Positions 57,165 to 64,000 of a stretch of 64,000 bases of DNA are shown here, one piece after another. Source of the stretch: an uncultured Bacteroidota bacterium (GTDB taxonomy: Bacteria > Bacteroidota > Bacteroidia > Flavobacteriales > Flavobacteriaceae). How positions within the stretch are numbered: the stretch's first letter is position 1; every line of letters begins with the position of its first letter. The position numbers were made by a program, and so were the translations under genes. The stretch spans positions 2,501 through 66,500 of the forward strand of contig CACCIQ010000001.1 of NCBI GenBank assembly GCA_902546095.1. Reading direction: 5' to 3'. The notes beneath the pieces are model-generated. The model saw nothing but the letters and a program-made list of their open reading frames with translations. It did not search any database and was not told the DNA's origin.

Positions 57165-57671
57165 TTAATCTAATTCAGATGACCATTTGTTAACACGAGT
57201 TATTTTTCCATCTGAATTAAAAATAAATCTTTCAAAAACTCTATCTCTCTCAACCGAACCATCCTTAGCATACCTAACTTCGGTGAATGGCACTGATATA
57301 ATAGTATAGCTATCCTCAAGTCCTGAGGATACTGAAGTTACATTGTAAGGATTCCTGGATATTGAATCATATGGTTCCTGCATAGAGGATAAAAAATCAT
57401 TAAATGGATTAACTAATGATATTAATTCTCCTCCTTTATCAGGAAAAAAGCTTACAGTGTCAGCCATTTTTTCCATAATAAAATCAAAGTCTCCATCAGC
57501 ATATGCTTGTAAAACATCAAGTGTAGTTTTGGCATAATCCATAGAACCTGCATACAATTTTGTTTGGCTTCCTCTAAGCCCCTCTCCAACCTGTGAATTA
57601 ACTTCAATAGTTTTGGTTTCACAACTTAAAAAAAGTGGCAAAACTAATAACAACAATAATAATTTTTTCAT
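57165..57671 (-). CDS. NTF2-like lipoprotein of the tandem array (A)
   Basis: A 168-residue lipoprotein (lipobox LSC, Cys17, then ETKTIEVNSQ). Array-wide motifs are visible: the helix QAYADGDFDFI near residue 55-66, PYDSISR near 97, and FERFIFNSDGKITRVNKW near the C-terminus. This is the NTF2-like order of long helix, then curved sheet. The operon neighbours on both sides share these motifs, so they arose by tandem duplication. Function is unknown; the fold often binds small hydrophobic ligands or acts as an isomerase, but no catalytic residue can be named. Confidence 0.8.
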   Translation of the reverse strand: MKKLLLLLLVLPLFLSCETKTIEVNSQVGEGLRGSQTKLYAGSMDYAKTTLDVLQAYADGDFDFIMEKMADTVSFFPDKGGELISLVNPFNDFLSSMQEPYDSISRNPYNVTSVSSGLEDSYTIISVPFTEVRYAKDGSVERDRVFERFIFNSDGKITRVNKWSSELD

Positions 57672-57698
57672 AATAAAATTTTTATAAAATTAATAAAT

Positions 57699-58205
57699 TT
57701 AATCAACAATTCCTTTCCATTGATTAACTCTAAAAAATTTACCATCTCTAATAAATATTCTATCTACGAGCCTCAGTTTTTCGACTTCACCAGTCTTGTA
57801 ATATCTATTTTCTCTAAAAGAAACAGTTACTGTTTCATAATCAGCGCCAACAGCTTTTATTGGAATAGCATTCCAAATGAACCTTTGGATTGAATCATAA
57901 GGAGATTGAATTTCTTTTAAGAAAGTATAATTTGGGTCACGAACAACAGGAATAGGTTTACCAATACTTGGCTCAAAAAACATCACAGTATCAGCGGACA
58001 TTTCGTTCATTAGCTCAAAATTACCATCAGCATAGGCTAAAACAAGGTCAACTGCAATTTTTGTACTTTCATCAGAACCAAATTCAAAGGTTCCTCCTTT
58101 GTTTTGTCCATTGTAAACCATACCAGCTGTTTTTTCAACCTCAACTGTTTTAGTTTCACAGCCTAAAAAAACTGCTGTAGTAATAATTAATAGTATTTTT
58201 TTCAT
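57699..58205 (-). CDS. NTF2-like lipoprotein of the tandem array (B)
   Basis: A 168-residue lipoprotein with lipobox LGC (Cys16) followed by ETKTVEVEKTAG, nearly the same as member D. Shared motifs: LAYADGNFELM, PYDSIQR and DRIFIRDGKFFRVNQW. ATG 58205 is chosen because it gives a signal peptide; a longer ORF reaching into gene C lacks one. Gaps are 27 bases to A and 10 bases to C. The function is unknown. Confidence 0.8.
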   Translation of the reverse strand: MKKILLIITTAVFLGCETKTVEVEKTAGMVYNGQNKGGTFEFGSDESTKIAVDLVLAYADGNFELMNEMSADTVMFFEPSIGKPIPVVRDPNYTFLKEIQSPYDSIQRFIWNAIPIKAVGADYETVTVSFRENRYYKTGEVEKLRLVDRIFIRDGKFFRVNQWKGIVD

Positions 58206-58215
58206 AATTAAAATT

Positions 58216-58716
58216 TTAGTTAGTGTTCCATTTGGCAGACCAAGCCATAACACGAAAAATCTTTCCATTGCGTATAAAAAATCTTTCGAATAAACGGTCA
58301 TCCTCAACTGTTCCGTCTTTTTTAAATTTTGTTTCTCTGGATGCAACAGAAACTACATTTGCTGATTGACCTTCATATTGATGAGGAATATATCCTTGAA
58401 CCACTTGACTTATAGAATCATATGCTGACATATATTCAACAATAAATTTTTTGTCTGCAACAATAGGTTTTTTTTCAGAAGCAACAAACCAAGTAATTGT
58501 ATCTTCAAGTACTTCAAACATTCCATCAGGATCCATATTATTCCATGATTCAAGTAATTTTTTAACAATATCTACATTGTCATCAGATGTCAAATAAAAT
58601 TTGCTTCCAGTATTTGGACCTAAAGCAATTTCACCGGCTTTAAGAGGTGTCTCAACAACTTTTGTCTCACAGCTTATTAAAGCTGCTATGACAAAAAATA
58701 ATAATGTTTTTTTCAT
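58216..58716 (-). CDS. NTF2-like lipoprotein of the tandem array (C)
   Basis: A 166-residue lipoprotein with lipobox ISC (Cys16), then ETKVVETPLKAGE. The array motif around the first helix has drifted to ESWNNMDPDGM in place of YADGNF, but AYDSISQ and FERFFIRNGKIFRVMAW are kept. The conserved aromatic and charged C-terminal strand thus appears more constrained than the helix. It sits in the middle of the operon with 10 and 15 base gaps. The function is unknown. Confidence 0.8.
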   Translation of the reverse strand: MKKTLLFFVIAALISCETKVVETPLKAGEIALGPNTGSKFYLTSDDNVDIVKKLLESWNNMDPDGMFEVLEDTITWFVASEKKPIVADKKFIVEYMSAYDSISQVVQGYIPHQYEGQSANVVSVASRETKFKKDGTVEDDRLFERFFIRNGKIFRVMAWSAKWNTN

Positions 58717-58731
58717 ATAAAAAGTTTTAAA

Positions 58732-59238
58732 TTAATTAGGTCTCATCCACTGGACTACCCTACTTATTTTATCTTCATTATTAAACCAAATTTTTTCATA
58801 GAAGAGTATGGATTCTGTACTACCATCTTTATAAAATCTTTTTTCAGATATTCCAGCGTGAACTACATTATAATTAGTTTCCTCTAGCTTTAATGGGATA
58901 ATGAAATTATAATTTCTGTTAATAGAATCCCATTCTGATTGCCTTTGAACAATAAAATCAGTATTGCTCATATCTACATCGAAAACACCCGCAACATCGC
59001 CGGGGTGGAATTTTGCCATATCAGTAGTCATATCAACCATTGTTTGAGGATCAAAATCAGCATATGCCTCCATAAAAGTCATTGCTAAATCTGTATACTT
59101 ATCATCACCGAGCATATATTTTTTTCCATTCCAGTTTCCATCCATAAGCCACTCCCCAGCTGTTTTTTCAATTTCAACTGTTTTTGTCTCACAGCTTAAT
59201 AAAGTTGAAATAGTAAATAATAGTAATATTTTTTTCAT
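58732..59238 (-). CDS. NTF2-like lipoprotein of the tandem array (D)
   Basis: A 168-residue lipoprotein with lipobox LSC (Cys16), then ETKTVEIEKTAGEW. Array motifs: EAYADFDPQTM, EWDSINR and FYEKIWFNNEDKISRVVQW. The N-terminal 28 residues are closest to member B, suggesting a recent duplication or gene conversion between them. It has 15- and 17-base gaps to its neighbours. No family-specific catalytic residue can be assigned. Confidence 0.8.
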   Translation of the reverse strand: MKKILLLFTISTLLSCETKTVEIEKTAGEWLMDGNWNGKKYMLGDDKYTDLAMTFMEAYADFDPQTMVDMTTDMAKFHPGDVAGVFDVDMSNTDFIVQRQSEWDSINRNYNFIIPLKLEETNYNVVHAGISEKRFYKDGSTESILFYEKIWFNNEDKISRVVQWMRPN

Positions 59239-59255
59239 TGCATTAAATTTATTTA

Positions 59256-59744
59256 TTAATCATCAATCTCCTGAGTTACAAAAGCAATATTAACTATTTT
59301 TCCTGTTTCATGACTAATCCAATATCTTTCAAAATTTCTTGATCTTGAAACTTCTGATTCGTCATAAACTGATTGAGAAAAGAGAGCATCTACATATGAT
59401 ACATTGTCATTGACTTTTACAGCCATAACAGACGTAAGAGATCTTGTTATTGAATCATAATTTGATCTAAAACCTTCCCATCTTTCTATGCTTGGAGCAA
59501 CCTTGAAAACATTTCCAGGCTCACGTCTTGTAACTGAATCTGAAAAATTTTCAATAATCTCTTCAAAATTACCATCAGCATATCCCAATACAACATCTTT
59601 TATCATTGATGCGTATTCACTTGAACCTTGTTGAAGTTCATAGTTATTATCACCGCCTGTAAACATTCCTCCATATTTTAATTCAGGGGTTGTTTCGCAG
59701 CTGATAAAAAACGTTGTAAAAATAATTAAGTATAAATTTTTCAT
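59256..59744 (-). CDS. NTF2-like lipoprotein of the tandem array (E)
   Basis: A 162-residue lipoprotein with lipobox ISC (Cys16), then ETTPELKYGGMF. Array motifs: LGYADGNFEEI, NYDSITR and FERYWISHETGKIVNIAFV, where the closing Trp of the other members is absent. ATG 59744 is chosen; an upstream TTG at 59774 would extend into the preceding gene. It is the second gene of the operon, 10 bases after the larger secreted protein. The function is unknown. Confidence 0.8.
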   Translation of the reverse strand: MKNLYLIIFTTFFISCETTPELKYGGMFTGGDNNYELQQGSSEYASMIKDVVLGYADGNFEEIIENFSDSVTRREPGNVFKVAPSIERWEGFRSNYDSITRSLTSVMAVKVNDNVSYVDALFSQSVYDESEVSRSRNFERYWISHETGKIVNIAFVTQEIDD

Positions 59745-59754
59745 AATTTTGATA

Positions 59755-60519
59755 TTAATAAGTGTATTCTTCAAGTAAGTTTAAATTCCATTCATCAACA
59801 ACTGAGCTAACTGGCGATTTCTGAGTTTTATCATAGTTGGATTGAAAATCTGCATCGGAAAATCTTTTTTCCATTCTATCTTCCCAGTTTTTGTGATAAT
59901 CGAACCTTGATTTGTCTAGCAATACAAGCATATAGTCTGAATCAGTAGCAAACACAGGCTTCATTAATGCATATAAATAATCCACTCCTAACTTTTTATC
60001 AGCATCAATCCAAAATTTTTGATTTGCTAAAAATGCTTGTTCACCGGCATCGGTTAAATCATAAAAAACAACTCTTCTATACTTGTATTGCTTTTTTTCG
60101 TCTGTCGACATCGCAAAGTATGGAGCCATATTACTATATTCAGGAAGCAATTCAAATAATCTTGCACCTTTGAAATCTGTTGCAGCTTGCATTGCCATAA
60201 ACTTCTCTTGAATACCTTCAACAACACTCAACTTCTGAAAGATTTGAGCTCCCAGCTCCTCTGAAGCATTGTCTTCATCTACCCACTGTTGTAGGCTTTC
60301 ATAAGTTCTTACAAAAAGATGTGTGTTAGATAATTCTTTTTGAAATGTGACCATATTTAAATCTTCACCAACAATCTCTTTTGTTGTAGACATCCACAAG
60401 TCAAGCATCTCCATGGTATCACTTTGATTTTCAGATTCAAGCTCACCAATAAAGAAGTATTGAGAAAAGGAAATTGTAGTAGAGAAAAAAAGTATCAATG
60501 TGTATGTAAATTTTTTCAT
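59755..60519 (-). CDS. secreted protein of unknown function heading the lipoprotein operon
   Basis: A 254-residue exported protein with a signal peptide (cleavage about after FSQ, residue 19) but no lipobox. It appears to contain two similarly built alpha/beta halves: residues about 20-125 (opening YFFIGELESENQSD) and about 145-245 (opening YRRVVFYDLTDAGEQAF). Each starts with a beta-strand and ends in an amphipathic helix, as in dimeric alpha-beta-barrel (ABM-like) domains; this is a fold guess only. I do not recognise a family. It is the first gene of the array operon, so it probably works with the lipoproteins. Confidence 0.72.
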   Translation of the reverse strand: MKKFTYTLILFFSTTISFSQYFFIGELESENQSDTMEMLDLWMSTTKEIVGEDLNMVTFQKELSNTHLFVRTYESLQQWVDEDNASEELGAQIFQKLSVVEGIQEKFMAMQAATDFKGARLFELLPEYSNMAPYFAMSTDEKKQYKYRRVVFYDLTDAGEQAFLANQKFWIDADKKLGVDYLYALMKPVFATDSDYMLVLLDKSRFDYHKNWEDRMEKRFSDADFQSNYDKTQKSPVSSVVDEWNLNLLEEYTY

Positions 60520-60667
60520 ATTAACAGTTTTTGTAAAATTAATTTTTTTCAGATTTAAGTATATTACCTAATCATTAAGAAGTTCATAATTTTAAAAAAT
60601 TTTCAAAAACATCAATAATATGTTATAATATTTTTAAAAAATTGATATTAAAATTATCATATCATAA

Positions 60668-61141
60668 TTATTCATATCCTACAGCTAGGAATTCTGCTAC
60701 ACAAACAGGTTTGTTTTGACCTTTCTGTTCAAATGTAATAGACATTTTATATTTGACGGACTCAGCACTGATTTCTGCATCAACAAGTGAAATTAACGCT
60801 CTAATATACCCTCCAGAAAAAGTTGGGCTCATAAATCTAACCCTATCTAAACCATAGTTTACACCCATTTTTACACTTTTAATATTGAAGGTTTCATAAA
60901 TAAATTTTATAGATAATGATAATATAAAAAAACCGTGAGCTACAGTTGTTTTATAGGGTGAATATTTCTTTGATTTTTCAATATCAATATGAATCCACTG
61001 TTGGTCATGTGTTAATTTTGCAAACGCATTAATATCATCTTGAGTAATTTGGAACCAATCAGTAATTCCAATTTCTTTTCCAATATATTTTTCTAAATCT
61101 TTGATATTATTAAGCTCCGTTTTTAATTTTTTATTATCCAT
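60668..61141 (-). CDS. MaoC family (R)-enoyl-CoA hydratase-like protein
   Basis: A 157-residue hot-dog fold protein. The hydratase motif is seen in INAFAKLTHDQQWIHIDIEKS (Asp and His five residues apart), followed by TTVAHGFFILSL and LDRVRFMSPTFSGG. Such proteins hydrate trans-2-enoyl-CoA to (R)-3-hydroxyacyl-CoA. It is divergent from the acyl-CoA ligase gene, 61 bases away, which would be a plausible partner in fatty-acid metabolism. The length is normal. The substrate chain length is unknown. Confidence 0.88.
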   Translation of the reverse strand: MDNKKLKTELNNIKDLEKYIGKEIGITDWFQITQDDINAFAKLTHDQQWIHIDIEKSKKYSPYKTTVAHGFFILSLSIKFIYETFNIKSVKMGVNYGLDRVRFMSPTFSGGYIRALISLVDAEISAESVKYKMSITFEQKGQNKPVCVAEFLAVGYE

Positions 61142-61202
61142 TTGTAAAGAATTAATTTGATATTAATATAGTCATTTAATGTATTTTTTTTAAATTGTCA
61201 AC

Positions 61203-62876
61203 ATGACTAACAAACATTTTGATTTTCCATTCTATGAATGTGAATCTAAACTTAAAAACGAGCCTTTTTTAAGACAGCCTGTTGGAGACAAATGGAAAGA
61301 ATATACATGGGGAGAAGCTGGATTAACAGCAAGAAAACTAGCTACTGGACTAAAAAGTCTAGGACTCAAAGAGAAAAGCCATGTTGGTTTAGTTTCAAAA
61401 AATTGTAGTGAATGGATTATTGCTGATCTTGCAATAACCATGGCAGGATTTATTTCAGTTCCATTTTTTCCTACTCTCAAATCTCATGAAATGAAGCATC
61501 TAATCAAATTTGGTGATGTTGAAGCTTTATTTGTAGGGAAATTGGAGAATAATTGGGATGAAATGAAAAAGGGAATTGACACTGATAACCTACCCATAAT
61601 TGCATTTCCACATTACGAGGGTAATTCTAAAGTTGAAGAAGGTTATCAGTGGGAAGAATTTATTAATAAGTTTGAACCCCAAACTGAGAATTATTATCCT
61701 TTAAAAGAGGATGTTTGGACTATAATTTTTACCTCTGGAACAACTGGTGACTCAAAAGGTGCTGTTATCAAGTATGAATCACTCATGAATACAAAAGAAA
61801 TTCATGAAGCCTATAATCCACTTGGTGTTAGTACATTTGGTGATAATAGGTTTATTTCATATTTACCACTTAATCATATTTTTGAGAGAATTTGTATAGA
61901 ATGGTCATGTCTTCGATATGGTGGAAACATAAACTTTGTAGAATCCTTGGATACATTTGGAAAAAACTTGGCTGAAGTTCAGCCAACAACTTTTCAGGGT
62001 GTCCCCAGGATTTATACAAAATTTAAAGAAAAGGTACTTGAAAAGATGTCACAGAAAAAGCTTAATATTCTTTTGAAGATTCCAATAATTTCGTCAATAA
62101 TAAAGAAAAAATTAAGAGCAGCCTTAGGTTGGTCAAAAGTTAGAGTTATTGTTTCAGGCGCTGCTGCCATGCCTGTCCCATTACTTGAATGGTATAAAAC
62201 TATTGGCGTATACATTGTCAATGGCTATGGCATGACCGAAAATTGCTGTGTATGCACAAATTTAGATCCTTTTCAGCCATTGGGAGTTGGTTCAGTGGGT
62301 AAAAAAAGTAGTCCTAGTGTTAAGTTAAAAATTACGGATGAGGGAGAAGTTTGTATGTCTGGTCCTTTTTTACTTGATTCTTATTACAAGAATGAAAAAA
62401 TGACTAATCAGACATTAGTTGATGGTTGGTTACACACAGGAGATATGGGCTATATTGATGAAGATGGTTTTTTATATATTACTGGAAGGGTAAAAGATAT
62501 TTTTAAAACTAGCAAAGGAAAATATATTGAACCTAGCATTTTAGAATCATATTTCGGGAAAGTAACAGAGTTTCAACAGCTTTGCATAGTCGGTCTCGGA
62601 CTAGATCAACCAATTTTACTTGCAGTTCCAACTGAAATTGCAAAAAATGATAAAAATGCAGTCAATAAAAAACTTTCTGAACTACTTAAAGAAGTAAATT
62701 CAGATTTAGATGGTTATAAAAAAATCAAAAAAATTGTAATGGTTAAAGATGAATGGCTTCCTGATAATGGATTGGCAACACCGACTTTAAAAATAAAAAG
62801 AGCAAAAATAGATGAGAGATTTTCTCAGAGCTATAATGATTGGTATTCATCAGAAAATGATATAATCTGGGAATAA
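61203..62876 (+). CDS. AMP-dependent acyl-CoA synthetase (long-chain type)
   Basis: A 557-residue adenylate-forming ligase. The ATP-binding loop is IIFTSGTTGDSKGAV, the adenylation motif is NGYGMTEN, and LHTGDMGYIDEDGFLYITGRVKD marks the hinge. It resembles the long-chain fatty-acid-CoA ligase (FadD15-like) group rather than acetyl-CoA synthetase. It is shorter at the N-terminus and probably cytoplasmic or peripheral. It activates fatty acids for degradation or lipid synthesis; the exact substrate is open. Followed after 124 bases by the TonB-dependent receptor. Confidence 0.9.
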   Translation: MTNKHFDFPFYECESKLKNEPFLRQPVGDKWKEYTWGEAGLTARKLATGLKSLGLKEKSHVGLVSKNCSEWIIADLAITMAGFISVPFFPTLKSHEMKHLIKFGDVEALFVGKLENNWDEMKKGIDTDNLPIIAFPHYEGNSKVEEGYQWEEFINKFEPQTENYYPLKEDVWTIIFTSGTTGDSKGAVIKYESLMNTKEIHEAYNPLGVSTFGDNRFISYLPLNHIFERICIEWSCLRYGGNINFVESLDTFGKNLAEVQPTTFQGVPRIYTKFKEKVLEKMSQKKLNILLKIPIISSIIKKKLRAALGWSKVRVIVSGAAAMPVPLLEWYKTIGVYIVNGYGMTENCCVCTNLDPFQPLGVGSVGKKSSPSVKLKITDEGEVCMSGPFLLDSYYKNEKMTNQTLVDGWLHTGDMGYIDEDGFLYITGRVKDIFKTSKGKYIEPSILESYFGKVTEFQQLCIVGLGLDQPILLAVPTEIAKNDKNAVNKKLSELLKEVNSDLDGYKKIKKIVMVKDEWLPDNGLATPTLKIKRAKIDERFSQSYNDWYSSENDIIWE

Positions 62877-62900
62877 AATATAGTCACTTCCAATAATCAG

Positions 62901-62931
62901 GTTTACAATTTCCAATTTTTGTGTAAATTTG
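62901..62931 (+). promoter_or_regulatory. probable promoter of the TonB-dependent receptor
   Basis: TAAATTTG at 62924-62931 fits the -7 consensus TAnnTTTG. A weak -33 element (GTTT at 62901-62904, 19 bases upstream) completes it. The ATG lies 69 bases further on. Confidence 0.42.
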
Positions 62932-63000
62932 CAGAAAACAAGATTAGAATTGAAAATATTCTTAAATTAGACCAAGAAAATAATTAACAAACTATATATT

Positions 63001-64000
63001 ATGAAACTTAAATTCTATTTATCAAGCTTTCTTTTTATTCTATCGGGTATTTTATTTGTAAATGCTCAGGAAAAAGGAGAGATGGTTTTTTCTGCATCTA
63101 AAAAAACTGAAAAAGCTGTGGATGCTCCTTCATCTACAACAGTGATTGATGCAAAAACAATCGAAAATAGACCTACCACAAATGTTACTCAACTGCTCGA
63201 TAATGTTGTTGGGCTTACATTAGACAGACAAGGTGCAAATAGATATAACGTAACTCTAAGGGATGGTGCAAGTGTTTTTAATACAACATCAGTAGTGCTT
63301 TTGGATGGTAGACAAATTTCTACCTTTGGGCTACAAGTATTTGATGCTGCAAACACAAATCTCTCTGGACTTGACCTGGAAAAAATTGAAGTTGTTCGAG
63401 GTTCGGGGTCATCTGCATATGGTGCCTACACAAATTCAGGTGTTATTCACTTTATGTCAAAAGATCCTTTTAAACATCCAGGAACATCGATAGAAATATC
63501 TTCTGGTGGCCTTGCAAACCAGGAATCTATGCTTGGTAAAGGAAACTGGGATATTTTTCAAGCTTCTTTAAGACATGCCGCTGCAAATGATAGTGGTACG
63601 TTTGGATATAAAATTAATGCAAGATATAGTGAAAATGGAGAGTATGAAATTGATGAAGCAACAGCTTTACAGACCGGAGGCCAATTATTAGAAAAAGCAA
63701 ATGGTTATAATGTAGATGCTACACTATACTTCAGACCATCATCTGGCTTAGAAATTACTGCTCAAGCTGGTATTTCAGCGAGAGAGGGTCTTTCCTGGAG
63801 TGAATTTTATGCAGAAGCATTTGAAAATAATGAAAATAATTTCTTAAATCTTAAGATGAAAACCGGTAATCTGACTGCACAATACTCTGTTAGTAAGAGT
63901 GAATCACCATTTGATACTGCTGATCAAGGTTATTACTACAGAACAACTCAAACAAATACATTTAAAAATACTAATGATATTACTGAGAGTCAAGCTCAAA
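63001..64000 (+). CDS. TonB-dependent receptor, N-terminal part (runs off right edge)
   Basis: An open frame from ATG 63001 continues to the window end (333 codons). A signal peptide (cleavage about after VNAQ, residue 23) is followed directly by a plug domain: TTVIDAKTIENRPTTNVTQL, RDGASVFNTTSVVLLDGRQI and the plug end LEKIEVVRGSGSSAYGA. The barrel begins about residue 150 (SIEISSGG and onward). The usual Bacteroidota N-terminal carboxypeptidase-like domain and a SusC signature are absent, so it resembles siderophore, vitamin or metal receptors more than SusC glycan importers. Its substrate and any partner gene lie beyond the window. Confidence 0.93.
   Translation, partial: MKLKFYLSSFLFILSGILFVNAQEKGEMVFSASKKTEKAVDAPSSTTVIDAKTIENRPTTNVTQLLDNVVGLTLDRQGANRYNVTLRDGASVFNTTSVVLLDGRQISTFGLQVFDAANTNLSGLDLEKIEVVRGSGSSAYGAYTNSGVIHFMSKDPFKHPGTSIEISSGGLANQESMLGKGNWDIFQASLRHAAANDSGTFGYKINARYSENGEYEIDEATALQTGGQLLEKANGYNVDATLYFRPSSGLEITAQAGISAREGLSWSEFYAEAFENNENNFLNLKMKTGNLTAQYSVSKSESPFDTADQGYYYRTTQTNTFKNTNDITESQAQ

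Noticed and set aside
58206-58346. N-terminal extension of array member B reaching into member C
   Set aside because: The extension has no signal peptide and overlaps a coding gene; the internal ATG at 58205 gives a perfect lipoprotein start.
60520-60667. Promoter for the lipoprotein array operon
   Set aside because: The region is very AT-rich but holds no TAnnTTTG element on the minus strand; the start of transcription cannot be placed.

Overview
The window reads as a chromosomal segment of a marine member of the Bacteroidota, class Flavobacteriia. The evidence is AT-rich DNA with very short spacers, gene families typical of that class (DUF4294, DUF1573, DUF3276, DUF2795, a long NusB, a RecQ without zinc cysteines, a DnaJ with half a zinc domain), a type II glutamine synthetase, and an rRNA promoter in the Bacteroidota form TTTG-N19-TAnnTTTG. 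Compact spacing and a mixture of polymer-degrading and carotenoid genes would suit a small-genome surface-ocean flavobacterium, but the genus cannot be fixed from here. No insertion sequence, prophage, integrase or CRISPR array was seen.

Layout. 1-2510: rRNA operon on the minus strand (16S, tRNA-Ile, tRNA-Ala, start of 23S). 2580-34950: housekeeping genes. These include nusB-DUF1573-yajC-pyrD-acs; an ABC exporter; recQ divergent from kdsD-tatC-lptB-DUF2007; pssA and lnt; secA followed by a glycosyltransferase, a sulfatase and msrA; grpE-dnaJ-sigma54-type response regulator-M28 peptidase-PAP2; ilvE; and crcB. 35148-41447: nitrogen and nucleotide genes, namely an outer-membrane protein plus Amt, purM-prfA-pyrF, and glnA. 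42473-47575: asparaginase and a carotenoid cluster (lycopene cyclase, CrtA-like oxygenase, CrtD-like desaturase, CruF-like membrane protein). A lone tRNA-Arg follows.

47737-60519 is the accessory part. It holds an operon of three secreted beta-propeller proteins (two are tandem paralogues with Ig-like fronts, the third carries a methionine-rich insert). A GH3-GH18 glycosidase pair with a possible 46-residue leader ORF follows on the minus strand. Last is a seven-gene operon with five mutually similar lipoproteins of about 165 residues, a sixth more distant NTF2/SnoaL-like lipoprotein, and a larger secreted protein at its head. I regard this last array as the best candidate for an undescribed system. 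60668-64000: a MaoC-type hydratase, an acyl-CoA ligase, and the first third of a TonB-dependent receptor that runs off the window.

Several start codons were reset from upstream TTG or ATG codons to the ATG that gives a normal family N-terminus. Other genes have no alternative to TTG or GTG. All functional calls come from reading motifs and recalling families; no database search was possible.
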